Positions 1-10,757 of a DNA stretch of 64,000 bases are shown here, piece by piece; within the stretch, counting starts at the first letter, position 1, and each line of letters opens with the position of its first letter. The notes beneath the pieces were generated by a model. The model was given only the letters and a program-made list of their open reading frames with translations. It had not been told where the DNA came from and searched no databases. The stretch spans positions 1-64,000 of the forward strand of contig VCJN01002915.1 in the NCBI GenBank assembly GCA_006384855.1, read 5' to 3'. The translations under genes were made by a program, and so were the position numbers. This DNA comes from Tetraselmis striata (taxonomy: Eukaryota > Chlorophyta > Chlorodendrophyceae > Chlorodendrales > Chlorodendraceae).

Positions 1-43
1 GGCAATGAAAGCGACACTGCTCGGAGGCCGCACGCGAGCGCAC

Positions 44-226
44 CTGGCTGACACGGGCGCTGCATGTCTGAGCACAGCAGTTGCACACTGGGCCGCACTC
101 GTGAACAGCACCGGTGCATTCGTTCCCTGACTGCGTCAGCTCCAGGAGGCGGCCGTCCGCGGTGTAGGCACCCGCGCAGCTGCAGTGCCGCTCCGCCATG
201 GCGGAGCAATGGGAGGCGCTGGCCGC
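44..226 (-). CDS. Pre-SET exon of a histone-lysine methyltransferase-like gene (partial)
   Basis: One 61-codon exon is visible, bounded on the minus strand by an acceptor (CACAG at 231-227) and a donor (CAG/GTGCGC at 44/43), both in phase 0. The peptide has the cysteine spacing of a SUV39-type pre-SET zinc cluster: HCSCAG, then a YTADGRLLE stretch, then ECGPVCNCCAQTC followed by a basic residue and a VSQ ending. In this family the pre-SET cluster binds three zinc ions and packs against the catalytic SET domain, which methylates histone H3 lysine 9. The SET domain should lie beyond the left edge of the window, so enzymatic competence cannot be judged. Upstream exons would lie at higher coordinates. 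A 21-base G run at 332-352 lies in the preceding intron or upstream sequence. The family call rests on the cysteine pattern alone. Confidence 0.65.
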
Positions 227-331
227 CTGTGACAGGCCTAGGAGGTGGCGTGAGGAGCAGGTCAGGGAGGAAGCCTGAATGGTGAAGCCCGCACGATTAT
301 TCACACCGCACCGGGGCTGCACAGTTGGGTA

Positions 332-352
332 GGGGGGGGGGGGGGGGGGGGG
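332..352. repeat. Poly-G homopolymer, 21 bases
   Basis: A pure G run followed by A and seven more G. It lies about 105 bases upstream of the pre-SET exon acceptor, so it reads as poly-C on that gene's sense strand, like most tracts in this window. Confidence 0.95.
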
Positions 353-952
353 AGGGGGGGCACCTGCACATGTGCAGCCATGGGCGGACCTCAATGTTAC
401 AGGCACCCGACCATCTGGCAGCTGGCAGCTGCGACGGTACAAATACCCGCGCGGTGCCAGTTCGCTGTCTCTGCGCTCAAGGGGCGGGGGAGAAGGAAGG
501 TGGGGGCTGAGTAACGCCGGCCTCAACCACTGGCGTTCAGAAAGCGTCATGATGTGGTACGGACCCACTCAATACCCCGGGCAGTGGTACGCCCACAACC
601 CGCATCCAGTTGGGGCAGTCATTCGGGTCCTAGGCTGCAATGTGGCGATGCTCCAACACGGATAGACTCCCGCGACAGTTGTTAAAGCGAGTCCATTGGA
701 GAGGTGGCGACGCGGCAACCAAGATAAAACCAGTTGCAAGCAGGGCCTATGTCGCTACCGCCACCAATGCAAGGAGACGCTCGTCTGCTAGGACGAGGTT
801 AACCACTTACATGTATGGACCCGGGTTGAAGTACGCAAAGAGTTGCCCCTAGTCATACGTGGCGCTGCGGGGGTTGTAGTGGTGGGAGGAATCCCATCCT
901 AGACTTTCGTTGGGACTGCCGCTGTCGGGCAGCCGCGGATCGTTCGGTGTAC

Positions 953-1179
953 CTGGTGTTTACGCAAGCGATGGGTCGCGGCTCCTGCCCGCCGCTGACA
1001 TCGGCAGCCAGAGCGCGTAACGCCGAGGCCGCCGCCCCGTGCAAGAGCCGCCCGGCAGCAGCAGCGGAGGCGATCGACCGCACGTCCAGGCGCACCAGGA
1101 CGCGCGCCCATGCGTCTGCCAACTCCGAGGCGACGGTGGCTTCGCCTGCGCCCATTGCTGCTTTGCACAGTGACACCAT
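953..1179 (-). CDS. F-box-like first exon (tentative)
   Basis: An ATG-initiated minus-strand frame of about 75 codons runs to a possible donor (ACCAG/GTACACC at 953/952). Residues from about 19 to 60 (SELADAWARVLVRLDVRSIA, then an alanine-rich stretch with RLLHGAAASALRAL) resemble an F-box helix set, where an L-x-D start is followed by a V-L-x-x-L-D-V-R-S core. F-box proteins are substrate receptors for SCF ubiquitin ligases. The sequence is alanine-rich, so the resemblance may be compositional, and no downstream exon was identified. It could also be an upstream exon of the pre-SET gene on the same strand. Confidence 0.3.
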
Positions 1180-3324
1180 ATACCAGGCGGAATGAGGGAG
1201 GCTTGTCTACCGGCGGTCGCGTCACTACCGGGACACCCAAGCGCTATCTCCGTACGTGTATACGAGCAGGTGATCAAGGGACGCGAGTCTGCTGCCCTAT
1301 TATCATCTGCAGTGCATCATCACGAGCAGCATCAGCAGCAGCATATTGGTAGGTATCATCTCGCGTGCTTGCTGTGCATCGTCTCGCGTTTGTGTATTTA
1401 TTGATCAGAAGTCTTCTGCCCTGGCCTGCTACTCTTGCCATCTGCGGGATGCTCGCGACGGCTACAAATAATAAGGATTAGAGGTACGAGACTACGAGGA
1501 ATCCGTCCGTACAGGCTAGAGGCTACTCATCGTCTCCTGTACTCACTACTAGAAGCCGTACAGGCTAGAAGCCCACCATGCTCCTCCAGTAGTCGATACT
1601 GCTTACTTGTGTAGGTATGGGCTACCTGATACCTACCTGTACCAAGCAAACGGCACCGGTACAGCGCTGATAGAGTAGTCGCTTCTGCAGTCGTTGTAGT
1701 GATGACACTTATCACGGATCGACGACTACAGTAGATAATTGGCAACGGAGTGGTCCCGTACGCTGTGCTACAGCAGGCCACAAAAGTATTTGCATGTTTT
1801 ATGGGTGTGATTTCGCTTGGGTCGATTCTAGTCGATAAACCCAAGATAAACCCAAGACCTATGCCGTTACGGTCATTGCGGAGAAACTCATGAAAGGGCG
1901 TGAGCTTGAATGTATGCTAGAGTCAATGCGACGGTGTGCGGTGCGCGCGCCATCTGTCATGTGGCAATATCATTGTAACATGTGTTGGAAAACGGGTTGT
2001 CAGTGGCCGGCGGTTTGAGCGCGCCGGCATTTGAACATAAAGAACCGTTTTTTTCTCCCATGTTCATCGGGATACATGTGAGTTAGCCATCTACCCCATG
2101 CTGCGCGGCGCATTGTTAAGCGTCTACTATGGTCAGCTAGCGGGTTGCATGCGACATTCACATACTGTTTATTCGCCATGTTAAGAGCAGTAGCCTTGCA
2201 ATCACGCGAGAATTCACAACATTCCGCCATTTTATCGGAGTTTGGATCTGAATATAGCGGGCTGGAAAGCCCATGGGCAGCGCTTTCTAGATCACTCAAT
2301 GACACCTCAAGCCGATAAAACGGTGAAATGACATGGCATGTCAAAGGCACCACCCTACTCTTGTATGTCAGCCAGCCAGCTCATTGTGGGTGGAGGCGCA
2401 TGATGGGGAGGCATGTAATGGGCCACTCCACGCAAGCTCCCAGGCGCGTGGACTTCTTGGACGGGCCTCCACGGCGCGTCGACCCCGTCGTCATTTCGGC
2501 TCCTCCCCTCTGATCATTGGTGACATGCTGTGCTGCAACATGTGCGCGGACATGTACGCTAGTCGTGAAATTATTGTTGATAGGGGCGAGCCTGCGCTTG
2601 GCCCACGGTGCGGGTGGTACAAGCACGCCCCTGTGTAATCGAAAGCACTTTAAGTGTACTACTTTCACCTAGCAAGGTGCAGCCAACGGCGCTTATCTTG
2701 CAGCTCGGAAATTGTGGGATTAAAAACTGTGGAGAGTTATACGCATTGTTGGCACACTCTCATGGAAATGCATGTGCATTGCAACGGTATCATGCATAGA
2801 TATTGGGCTCAAACTTGCGCGTCGTGATGCATCCCATGCACGTGTCTACCCACCACCAGGAGCGCGCGTGCAAATGCGACGGACGGTAGCCTCTACACCG
2901 CTACACCGCGAACATTTTGCTCCCCTGTGCGTTGGCCGTGTTCCGGTGGTTCTAGCCTTGCTGTGCGAAACGATGCCATTGCGAAACATACTTTTACAAG
3001 TGCGATAGAACAGGACGAAACGGCTCTCTCCTTGGCGTAGGAGGCTTGCATGCACTGACAAAACGCGAGGCTTCATGGCCCCGTAGCCCCATGGCAGCTT
3101 GGCCACCAAGGTGAGTATACGCGGGGATTTCTATGTCTAAAGACTTGTGTGGACTGGTGTACTTCTCGCACTCGCATGTGAATAAGTGTTTTATACATAT
3201 CAATAAAATCGCTACCCGTAGTAACAAATCCAGCATCGCTGAGTTAAAACAGTAAGGATTTAACATATCAACACAAACTGCTTAAAACTATACCAGATCA
3301 CACTCACCGCAATGCGAGCAGCTG

Positions 3325-3348
3325 CCCCCCCCCCCCCCCCCCCCCCCC
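3325..3348. repeat. Poly-C homopolymer, 24 bases
   Basis: A pure C run with no identified gene around it. By the intron-polarity pattern seen elsewhere it would suggest a plus-strand transcript, but no exon was found. Confidence 0.95.
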
Positions 3349-3713
3349 GCTGGCCCCCGGTGGCCCCGTCCCGAGTGGGGAGTATATACAGGGTAATCTT
3401 GGCGGGTGTATATCCCAGCCCCAGGGGATACAGGAAACAGTATCATGAGCCAACAGTCGTTGCATCCCGCCACAGGAAAAATAATAGAATCAACGCCGCG
3501 CCACTGATGTTATCTAGTATCGGATTGTTATCACTCTATTGGATGTCTACGCGTCCCCATACGTACTGTACTACACGCCACCATCAACAGCGGCACAGCC
3601 ATTTATATCACTATGACGCGACGCGAGCTTGTCTGGTAATAAACTGGATATGGTGGCTGGAGCTGGGGAACGTTGTTGGTGGTCCGTTGTGGTGGTGACA
3701 GTGTGTGGGTGTT

Positions 3714-3736
3714 GGGGGGGGGGGGGGGGGGGGGGG
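3714..3736. repeat. Poly-G homopolymer, 23 bases
   Basis: A pure G run followed by AA and six G. No gene model covers it. Confidence 0.95.
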
Positions 3737-4679
3737 AAGGGGGGCACTGCGACTTTGAATACAATAAAAGGCAACGCAGATGTGATGCACTACGGATGAT
3801 GGCATTCACGGCAAACATCGCGATAGCCATGTCAAAAAGGCCGTGACATGCGTAGTCGCAGACCCCTCTCAAATTAATTGTCGAATAAGCTGCTGCGTGC
3901 CGATATGTATATTATATCCGCCGATCGTATATTTGTCGACCAGTCGGAGGGAGAGTCCGCGTGTCCGCCTGCGGTCTACGGCTTCTTGCGTGTGACGAGC
4001 CCAGCCTCCTCCAAGATGTCGAAGCACGCCTCTTCCACACCTGCACGCCCCACCCACACGCAGCCAGGTGCATTGTTATGCCATGTTCAGTTATTCTGCT
4101 CGTAAAGTGAGCAGCAGACAAGAAGGCGGCAGCAAACGCCGTATGTTTAGGCAAGTGAAATTTGCCGTTTCGGCAGCAGCACGTCCATGAAGAGCGGTTA
4201 TAAGCAAACCTGCACAGTGCAACAGGTACTTGTATCCTTCTACTTGCGCATTGAAAACATGTACATATTTAGCTCGTATGTTGATCACATATACAGCTGT
4301 ACACACGGGAAGCGGATTTTTCTATTGCTACACGCCCATTGGTTTCGAAGCATTTCGGAATTGCAGTACAGGCACTGTACACAACTGCAATTCATTTCGA
4401 CAATAGTTTAGGGAGACAAAGGTCGCTGCTCCGAGCGTCATATCCATGCGACTCTCTCGGACGGGCTGCATTGCTGGCCAGTATGAATGGGGCATCACGA
4501 TAAACTGTTGCTCGGCCCTGATGCCAATGACCGGCGGGGCGATAGCGCCACGAAACGCCCCTCCGCTGCCTACATATCTGCGACACTATATCCATAGGAC
4601 GTTTTCAGTCACTTCAGCAGGAACCCTGCAGCGCTCAGATGGGTATTTACGCGCACTGAGAATGGCGTGTTGTCTGCTA

Positions 4680-4800
4680 CTACCGGTGCCGGCTTGCCTA
4701 CAGAAACCCTAATATCTTCCATACTACGACCCATAAGAACATTTCTTATAGTTGTGTCTAAACTAGACGTCTGGCAGTCTGGGCTGGTTTTTGTTCGCGG
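4680..4800 (-). repeat. Dispersed ~125 bp repeat family R1, copy 1 (inverted, diverged)
   Basis: The reverse complement shares the family core: a GCGAA..AA.AAC start, an ACTGCCAGA.GTC block, AACTATA, then a TTCTTATGGGT block. The other copies are at 8793-8920, 9752-9865, 19020-19145 and 35450-35590. It is diverged from the best copies by many substitutions but collinear with them. Confidence 0.55.
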
Positions 4801-5038
4801 TGCAATATATTACTGTATTGGCCCCCGAACTCATAGACACCCTGCAAAGCCGCAGCACAGTCAGGACTGCAGGTGGCGGCAAGGGTCAGCTGCGCCCCCA
4901 TACCGTGGTTGTGCTCCGACGACTGCACCACACCGGCCTTGAGCAGCCGTCTGCCGGGGGCGTGCAGAGTGTGGGCGCCCGCAGTGCGCCTTGTGTGTTC
5001 GCCGCCGCTGCGTACGCATTCAGCCCCAGTCAGGCCAT

Positions 5039-8000
5039 CTAACGCTGCTGCAGCTCAGCGTTCCAGCAACCAGGGTCCATGCAGACAAGTAAACGATATG
5101 GGGAGACAGGGAGACTGGGAGTGGGGGGGGGGGGGGGGGGGGGGTGAAGTGAAGTACAGAAAACAAAGGTCTTTTTGGAAGAGTGTATATAAACACGGAC
5201 TATGCGTCGATATACATGCTGAAGACGAGCGTGCGAAATTTGGAAGAGGTAAGGTGATTGCCTGAATTGACCTACTATTATTGATGATCCCATGACAACA
5301 CATGATGCATTATCTTATTCTAGCCACATATGTGACCCATGGCTTACTGAAAATGAGAGTGTATTGCATGATAGGTAGGAAAAATCGTAGGTGACTACAT
5401 CATCCGATATATTTAGAGCATAGGCTAATCATTGCGCTGATGCGCTCCAAAACCACGGAACAGGTCGTAACGCCCACCCATGTCGTTGGATTAATGCCAT
5501 TATGTTTACATACGCCGATCCACTAATATCGCCATCCTGCCATCACAGCCCCCCTCCCCGGGTACACACATACTGTTTGTAGAAATCCCCAATAAACACC
5601 TACTTTACATTCCAGTGTATCCACATGTATCCCAACTCATTTAAAGATATGGTGCGACCAACGACGAACTCATCACCAGTGAGGGAGGCAAATGGCGGGG
5701 GGGGGGGGGGGGGGGGGGTCACCCTCCAGCGTACGTCCACGTGGGGTGCTTCCATTGGCGCTTCAGCATCTTTGGATACTTCTTCTGAAGGACGTCGGCT
5801 GAGGGAGGCGGCAGACAGCGCAATCTCGTTCAAGTGCAGCACCAGGAAAATGGTTGTAGTATGCACTCATAGCAGTATATACATCGTATAGCCTGCCACT
5901 ATATTTCCTGATTAGGTTTCCGAGTTGCGAAACAAAGTTGTTTTGTACACACGAGTTACATATCCTACATCCATTTGTGGTTTACTTGGTAGATTCTCCT
6001 CATTCTTCAGATGGTTAATAAGGATGATATATATACATATATACATATGCATATATATATATATGTATTTATATATAAATATGAACATCCCTATATAAAT
6101 ATATATGAATATATACATGTACATATATACACATATATAGTGAACGCAGTGCGTGCTGCTCAATCTATCTGTTAGATGACAAATAGCGGTGCACTTACTA
6201 CAACTTAAAGCCCTTTTGATAGGGAGTCACTATATTTGATGAATTAAGGGCAGTGTCGTACCGGGCGGCTTGCCCTTGAACCCTCTGTACTTCTCCCAGT
6301 ACCACACCCGGAAGTTGTTGCCAGTGCCGCCAAAGCCGTACAGGTTGACGTGCTTGCAGACGTGGAGCAGCACCCCCAGCGCGCGCATGCCGGTGGACGG
6401 CATTGTCTGCGCGGCGGAGTAACGCACTCAGGAGAACTTCCGTGTTGAGACCATCATTCAAAGCATTGCATCATCGGTCCGAGCCGCTGCTAGGCACGAG
6501 CATATGGGCATTTCATGCGCGTAAGCGCGGCGTCGCGAGTCAGTTGTAAGAAAAATGCATATAAACTACCAATATTAAATACGTCCACAACTCTTCGCAA
6601 CAATGCCCCATTCATCAATCCATCTATAAGGGGCGCCATCATATGCCCTCCCCATGCCCATGCTCTAACGTGTAACGGTTTAAATAGTTCGACGACGCGA
6701 TTTCATTTGATTTTATTCATGTTGACGTGTCCAATTCATAGAGGCCTTCTAAATCTGGAGCACTATGCTTTAATTGTACCTATATTTTTTAATGTACAAA
6801 TGGATGCTACTACAGTTGCAGTTTAGTGGTAGGCATGCCCACCTGCCTCGCCCGAAAGGGGCGCTCTATCCAGGAGTCGAAATATGGGTTGAGGGGGTGC
6901 ATCTTCTTCTTCAGCATGTACGCCAGCTCCGTGGACTCCATCGCAGTGTCGTTGCCAGGTGGGCAGAACACCATCCTGGGCCGCGGGGGGGGGGGAGGGG
7001 GGGGGGGGGGGAGACTCAGCTATCGCGGTGCGCCACTCGACACATGTCAGCACGCGTGCGGCGAAAGCCTCACCCAGTACGGGCCATCCGCTAGGTGGTC
7101 AAGTGTGTGGCAGATCACGGCATCCCTGAGCTCAATCGTTCCTCATGCACGCCAAGAGTAAAGTTTAACACAACCCCAAAAACCTGTAGGTTCTACATGC
7201 TGTAGGCCCGTCACATAGTGCATTGATTCCAATCCATTACCCTAAGAATCCGTGCTTATTTACATGGCCCATCGTCTGCTATTGATTTAGTCCCACATTG
7301 TGTGCAGTATTGTATGGTTGGCTGGCTGACTGACTGCATCCCACCACTATTATATGGAAATTGAGTACGAAAATGAAACTTCCGGCCCGGCCGTGGTCTC
7401 AAGCGCTGTCAAACTTGTAGCCGGGGGCAAGACTATGTGGGGAAGATCGGCATGAGGTTGGCGCCGAAACCCCCTCCCATTCTCTGTGAAGTACCAACAA
7501 TACGTTGCGCAGGATATGTCACGCGGCGAAACTGGGAGGGCCGCCGAAAGCGGAACGAAATGTCTGAAAGCGAGGTTTCATCTCAAGATTGAGAGCGTGA
7601 CATAAATTTGCGCACTGTTTTGGGCGCTACGTATTAGAGAATCGCCAGCAAGATTGCAGTCTCGCATAAATGTGCGACAAGTGCAATTCTCTATGCAGAT
7701 CAGTGTGACAATTGCAACGGGAGGTCCGCATGCCGGGTTTGGCATCATACATGGCGGGTGGCGCACGTACCCTTTGACTTCCACCGGGCTGCAAAAGCGG
7801 CCAATCACGGAGTCCTCGTGGCTCTGCGCAGGCGTGGCGCGGCGGCAATGTAAGACTAGTGATGCAGCATTTCGGGGACACAAGGGAATACGGTGCAATA
7901 TACACAAAATGTCGCCATATTTCGTGAAAATGTGTAGTGTTTGTGGCTTCATGTTGTGTTTGTGGTATACATGTTGGGAGCAATCACAGTAGTACACAAT

Positions 8001-10757
8001 GTGTGGCCCTGCGTGATATATTTACGGAATGAAAAGAACAATTCAGGACGACAGTCTATATCGCTTTTTCCCGCTATAGATTGGATTCGATCCCACGTTA
8101 TCCGTGCCTTTGTGAACTAACTCATATTGACATTACAAAACCACCTGCATAACGTAACCACGCGTCATTGGGTTCGCGTCTTATCATTTTTTGACCTCCC
8201 TCCTCCGCGGGGCAAAGAGGAACTTTATAAGTCCGAAACACATTTATCTTGAAACAAATCAGATTAAAATACAAATACCACACGGATTTCCGACCCAATG
8301 CTGCAATCCTGTGCACTTGTTTAACTCAAAACCCACTAAAATGTTACGGCACACTGATGGCATCAAGAAAGGTGCAGAGTCCCCCCCATTCCCCCCCACA
8401 GCACAGACCCAAACAGCGGGGGATATCCTGCAGGCGCTCGTGGCGTCGCATGGAGGGCGGTGATGCCGGGCCTTCGGTCACCTCGCGGAAGCCGCTGTAG
8501 CGCTCGTTCTGGTAGCGGAAGCTGGTCCAGCTGCCGACGTCGTGCTGGAAGCGCTTGACGGGCGCGTTGTTGCAGCGCGCCACCAGGTCGTTGGCGTCGA
8601 TCTCGGGGCCCCACCTGCGCGCAAGCACAACCCCCCCACACAGTCACAAACCAACTCAGGGGCTGCGGCTTGTACAGTACGCTCACGCCAATCACATACA
8701 AGTAAGACGCGTAGTGCATGCAATGATATACGCCTATATACATCTGCCTATTAAATGTATTGGGATGCCTGCGCGGTAGTCATCACACAGCAAATAAGAA
8801 CCTGCCCTGCCTGCCACAGGTGAAATGTAGACAAAACTATAGCGGAACTACGGCGAATATCCTTATAGGTTGCACGCAAGCCCAATTTACGGCTCATAGT
8901 AGGGGTTCTCATCGGCGAGTCGGAAATTGTACAGATAAAACATACAATTTTGTCTGTGAACTGTTATGTGAACTCATATTATCATGAGGCCTGACACTTA
9001 TACTCTGTAAGTACCTGTATGCGCTTGAGGCACAGACAGACACACACACACACACACGCGCGCGCGCACACACAGTGTATGAATAAACATAGAATACTGT
9101 GTGACAACAGTGATATATCCTAGAGCACATTCGTCGAAGCGTGGTCACGGCTTTTGGACTCGAGAGTGTGGTACACACATGTGCTACTAAAAAATGAAAA
9201 GAAATCAAGTCAATCACTGCCTCGATTGGACAAACAAACGTCGAGTGCCCCCGCCAACAGTGAGCATGAGCTCCATACAAGAGCAGCATACATCACAGAG
9301 CCGACAGCCAACAGGCAAATTCACTTCTCAGCACACTCACCCTCCTGCAGAAAACGGTTACTGCATTGTGATGGCAGCCTGTCTATAATTTCGTCGGCTC
9401 GATGGCACAGAGGCCGCGCCGCGGCGGTGCAGCTTGTCAAAGGAGGATAGCGAGGGGTGATTTGGGGCGGGGGGGAGCACCGCTTGCCGACAATCATGGG
9501 ACTGTTGCCCACCAGCGCGCAGTTGTCGTATGGCGCGTCGCGCTCGCCGCGGAACGGCAGCGGCGGCAGCGCCTCGAGCACCTCCTCCGTGACAGCTGGG
9601 TGCGTCGGCGCGGCGCGCTTGTTGTACAGCCGGTTCTTGGCGGCCACCTGATTCATAGTGACGCTGGGAGGAGCATGGCCGGATGCGCCAGGGGATGAGG
9701 GGGGATCAGCGCCCTATTTACCATCTACGGCTGTCGACGCAATAAGAATAACACCGCGAATGAGGGCGTGCCATACCTGCCAGGGGTCGAATCTAGCCGG
9801 AACTGTAGTAAATTCCTCTTATTGGTTGCATGCAAGCCGGAATCGAAGCTTATAATAAATTGGGTTGCTTTTCACGGTGAGTTGGCACCCATGAAGAAAA
9901 GCATTTCGCAAGGAATTTGAGCATCCTATGCTGGGCGCTGTGTGACAGCAAACAGGCAACGTGATGCTACGTTGAGAATTGGTGAATGGTAACCTATTGA
10001 AAATGATCAAGGGTCACTTTTTACTGCGGATGTTCCCTGATATGGCTGCCGTTTCTGTCGATGAGTCTGAACATATTCCCATTTGCTTTTAGCTCGGACA
10101 TCCACATAGACATATATACATCCACACATACATGTGATTTGTGCAGGGTAAATATAAAACAACCAAAGTCGTACTTGAAGCTGAAGCTGCAGACTTCTGC
10201 TGTGCTGCAGTGTATTATTCCAAATGACAACGTTGGAAGGGGGGGGGGGGGGGGGGGGTTGGCCATGCCCACGGCGCGCCTCACCCGTCGCGGTCCTGGA
10301 AGGCGCGCCCAAAACAGGGGATGTCCACGGGGTCGCTGCACTGCGGGCCGCTGTAGGCGGCGGGGCAGTGCCCCGGATGGGAGGGTAGCTCCGGGGGCGG
10401 GCCGGCCGGGACGGGGTGAGCGGCACCCGCCGCTGCAGCGGGGGCGTCCGGCGTGCGCTTGTGCTTGCCCTTTGCGCCCTGCAGGGCCCTTCCCAGCGGC
10501 CGCGGCTGCGTGTCTGGGGATGCAGCGCCCGGATGGAAGCGGTAAGTGCCGATATATTGCCAAAGATAGACTAAGATACGTGGTGCGTGGGGCGGGGAAG
10601 ATAAAGTGGGGGGGGGGGGGGGGGGGGGGGGGAGCGGCCGACCTGCCAGTGCCGACTGCACCGCCACGGTCACCACCAGCAGTAGCAGCGTGACTCTAGC
10701 CACCGCGGAGGCCATGGCTCCCGCACCTGCTCGGCGCATCAGAGGCGGCATCGGCAT
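5039..10757 (-). CDS. GT29 sialyltransferase-like glycosyltransferase, 9 exons, 380 aa
   Basis: Glycosyltransferase family 29 enzymes are Golgi type II membrane proteins; animal members move sialic acid from CMP-sugar to glycans, while algal and plant donors are unsettled. Exons (minus) are 10757-10643, 10513-10285, 9663-9481, 8614-8482, 7823-7771, 6975-6843, 6406-6262, 5798-5723 and 5114-5039. All junctions are GT-AG and phase-consistent. The N-terminus has a hydrophobic anchor at residues ~15-38 (ARVTLLLLVVTVAVQSALA), then a Pro/Ala-rich stem. Sialyl motif L spans exons 3-4 (YDNCALVGNSP, then GPEIDANDLVARCNNAP with VGSWTSFR). Sialyl motif S is in exon 7 (TMPSTGMRALGVLL..C..VNLYGFGG), followed by WYWEKY, close to motif III. 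Exons 8-9 are assigned by frame and splice signals only and are less certain. Five of its introns' homopolymers read poly-C on the sense strand, and two R1 repeats sit in introns 2 and 3. Confidence 0.9.
5123..5144. repeat. Poly-G (sense poly-C) tract at last acceptor of the GT29 gene
   Basis: A 22-base run ending 8 bases before the proposed exon 9 of the minus-strand GT29 gene, where it would serve as an extreme polypyrimidine tract (poly-C then ACTCCCAG). Confidence 0.9.
5697..5718. repeat. Poly-G (sense poly-C) tract just after GT29 exon 8 donor
   Basis: A 22-base run beginning 4 bases inside intron 8, directly after the donor GTGA. Confidence 0.9.
6020..6140. repeat. AT-rich TATA/CATA simple-sequence region
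   Basis: An irregular (AT)n / ATATATACAT array inside GT29 intron 7. It has no coding potential. Confidence 0.85.
6985..7011. repeat. Poly-G (sense poly-C) tract at GT29 exon 6 acceptor
   Basis: G11-A-G15, ending 9 bases before exon 6. On the sense strand it is a poly-C tract followed by GCGGCCCAG. Confidence 0.9.
8793..8920 (+). repeat. Dispersed repeat family R1, copy 2
   Basis: One of the best-preserved copies: AATAAGAACCTGCCCTGCC, then TGCCACAGGTGAAATGTA, AACTATAGCGGAACT, GCAAGCCCAATTTACGGCT and TAGTAGGGGTT. It lies in intron 3 of the GT29 gene on the strand opposite to transcription. It has no coding frame. It may be a SINE- or MITE-like element, or a fragment of a larger one. Confidence 0.7.
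9036..9075. repeat. (CA)n/(CG)n microsatellite
   Basis: A run of CAGACA, CA repeats, CG repeats and CA repeats in GT29 intron 3. Confidence 0.9.
9752..9865 (+). repeat. Dispersed repeat family R1, copy 3 (diverged)
   Basis: It shares GCCATACCTGCCAG, CCGGAACT, TTATTGGTTGCATGCAAGCC and GCTTATAATA with the family, in the same order. It lies in GT29 intron 2. Confidence 0.6.
10239..10258. repeat. Poly-G (sense poly-C) tract in GT29 intron 2
   Basis: A 20-base run starting about 26 bases inside intron 2 on the sense strand. Confidence 0.9.
10608..10632. repeat. Poly-G (sense poly-C) tract in GT29 intron 1
   Basis: A 25-base run starting 10 bases after the exon 1 donor (CTGGCAG/GTCGGCC). Confidence 0.9.

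Larger units (their letters stand above)
1200..4679. other. Gene-poor stretch, no supported coding region
   Basis: About 3.5 kb in which all open frames are short, lack splice-consistent neighbours and show no recognisable domain. It holds a 24-base C run at 3325-3348, a 23-base G run at 3714-3736, and two short duplications: 'ccgtacaggctaga' at about 1508 and 1556, and 'ataaacccaaga' repeated near 1835-1850. Confidence 0.6.

Noticed and set aside
332-352. Poly-G runs as assembly gap fillers or sequencing artefacts
   Set aside because: Lengths vary, polarity follows gene strand, and placement near splice sites is non-random. Exact lengths may still be unreliable.
10061-10693. 210-codon plus-strand frame over the GT29 first exons
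   Set aside because: Opposite-strand shadow. The minus strand has a signal anchor, correct splice phases and family motifs downstream.
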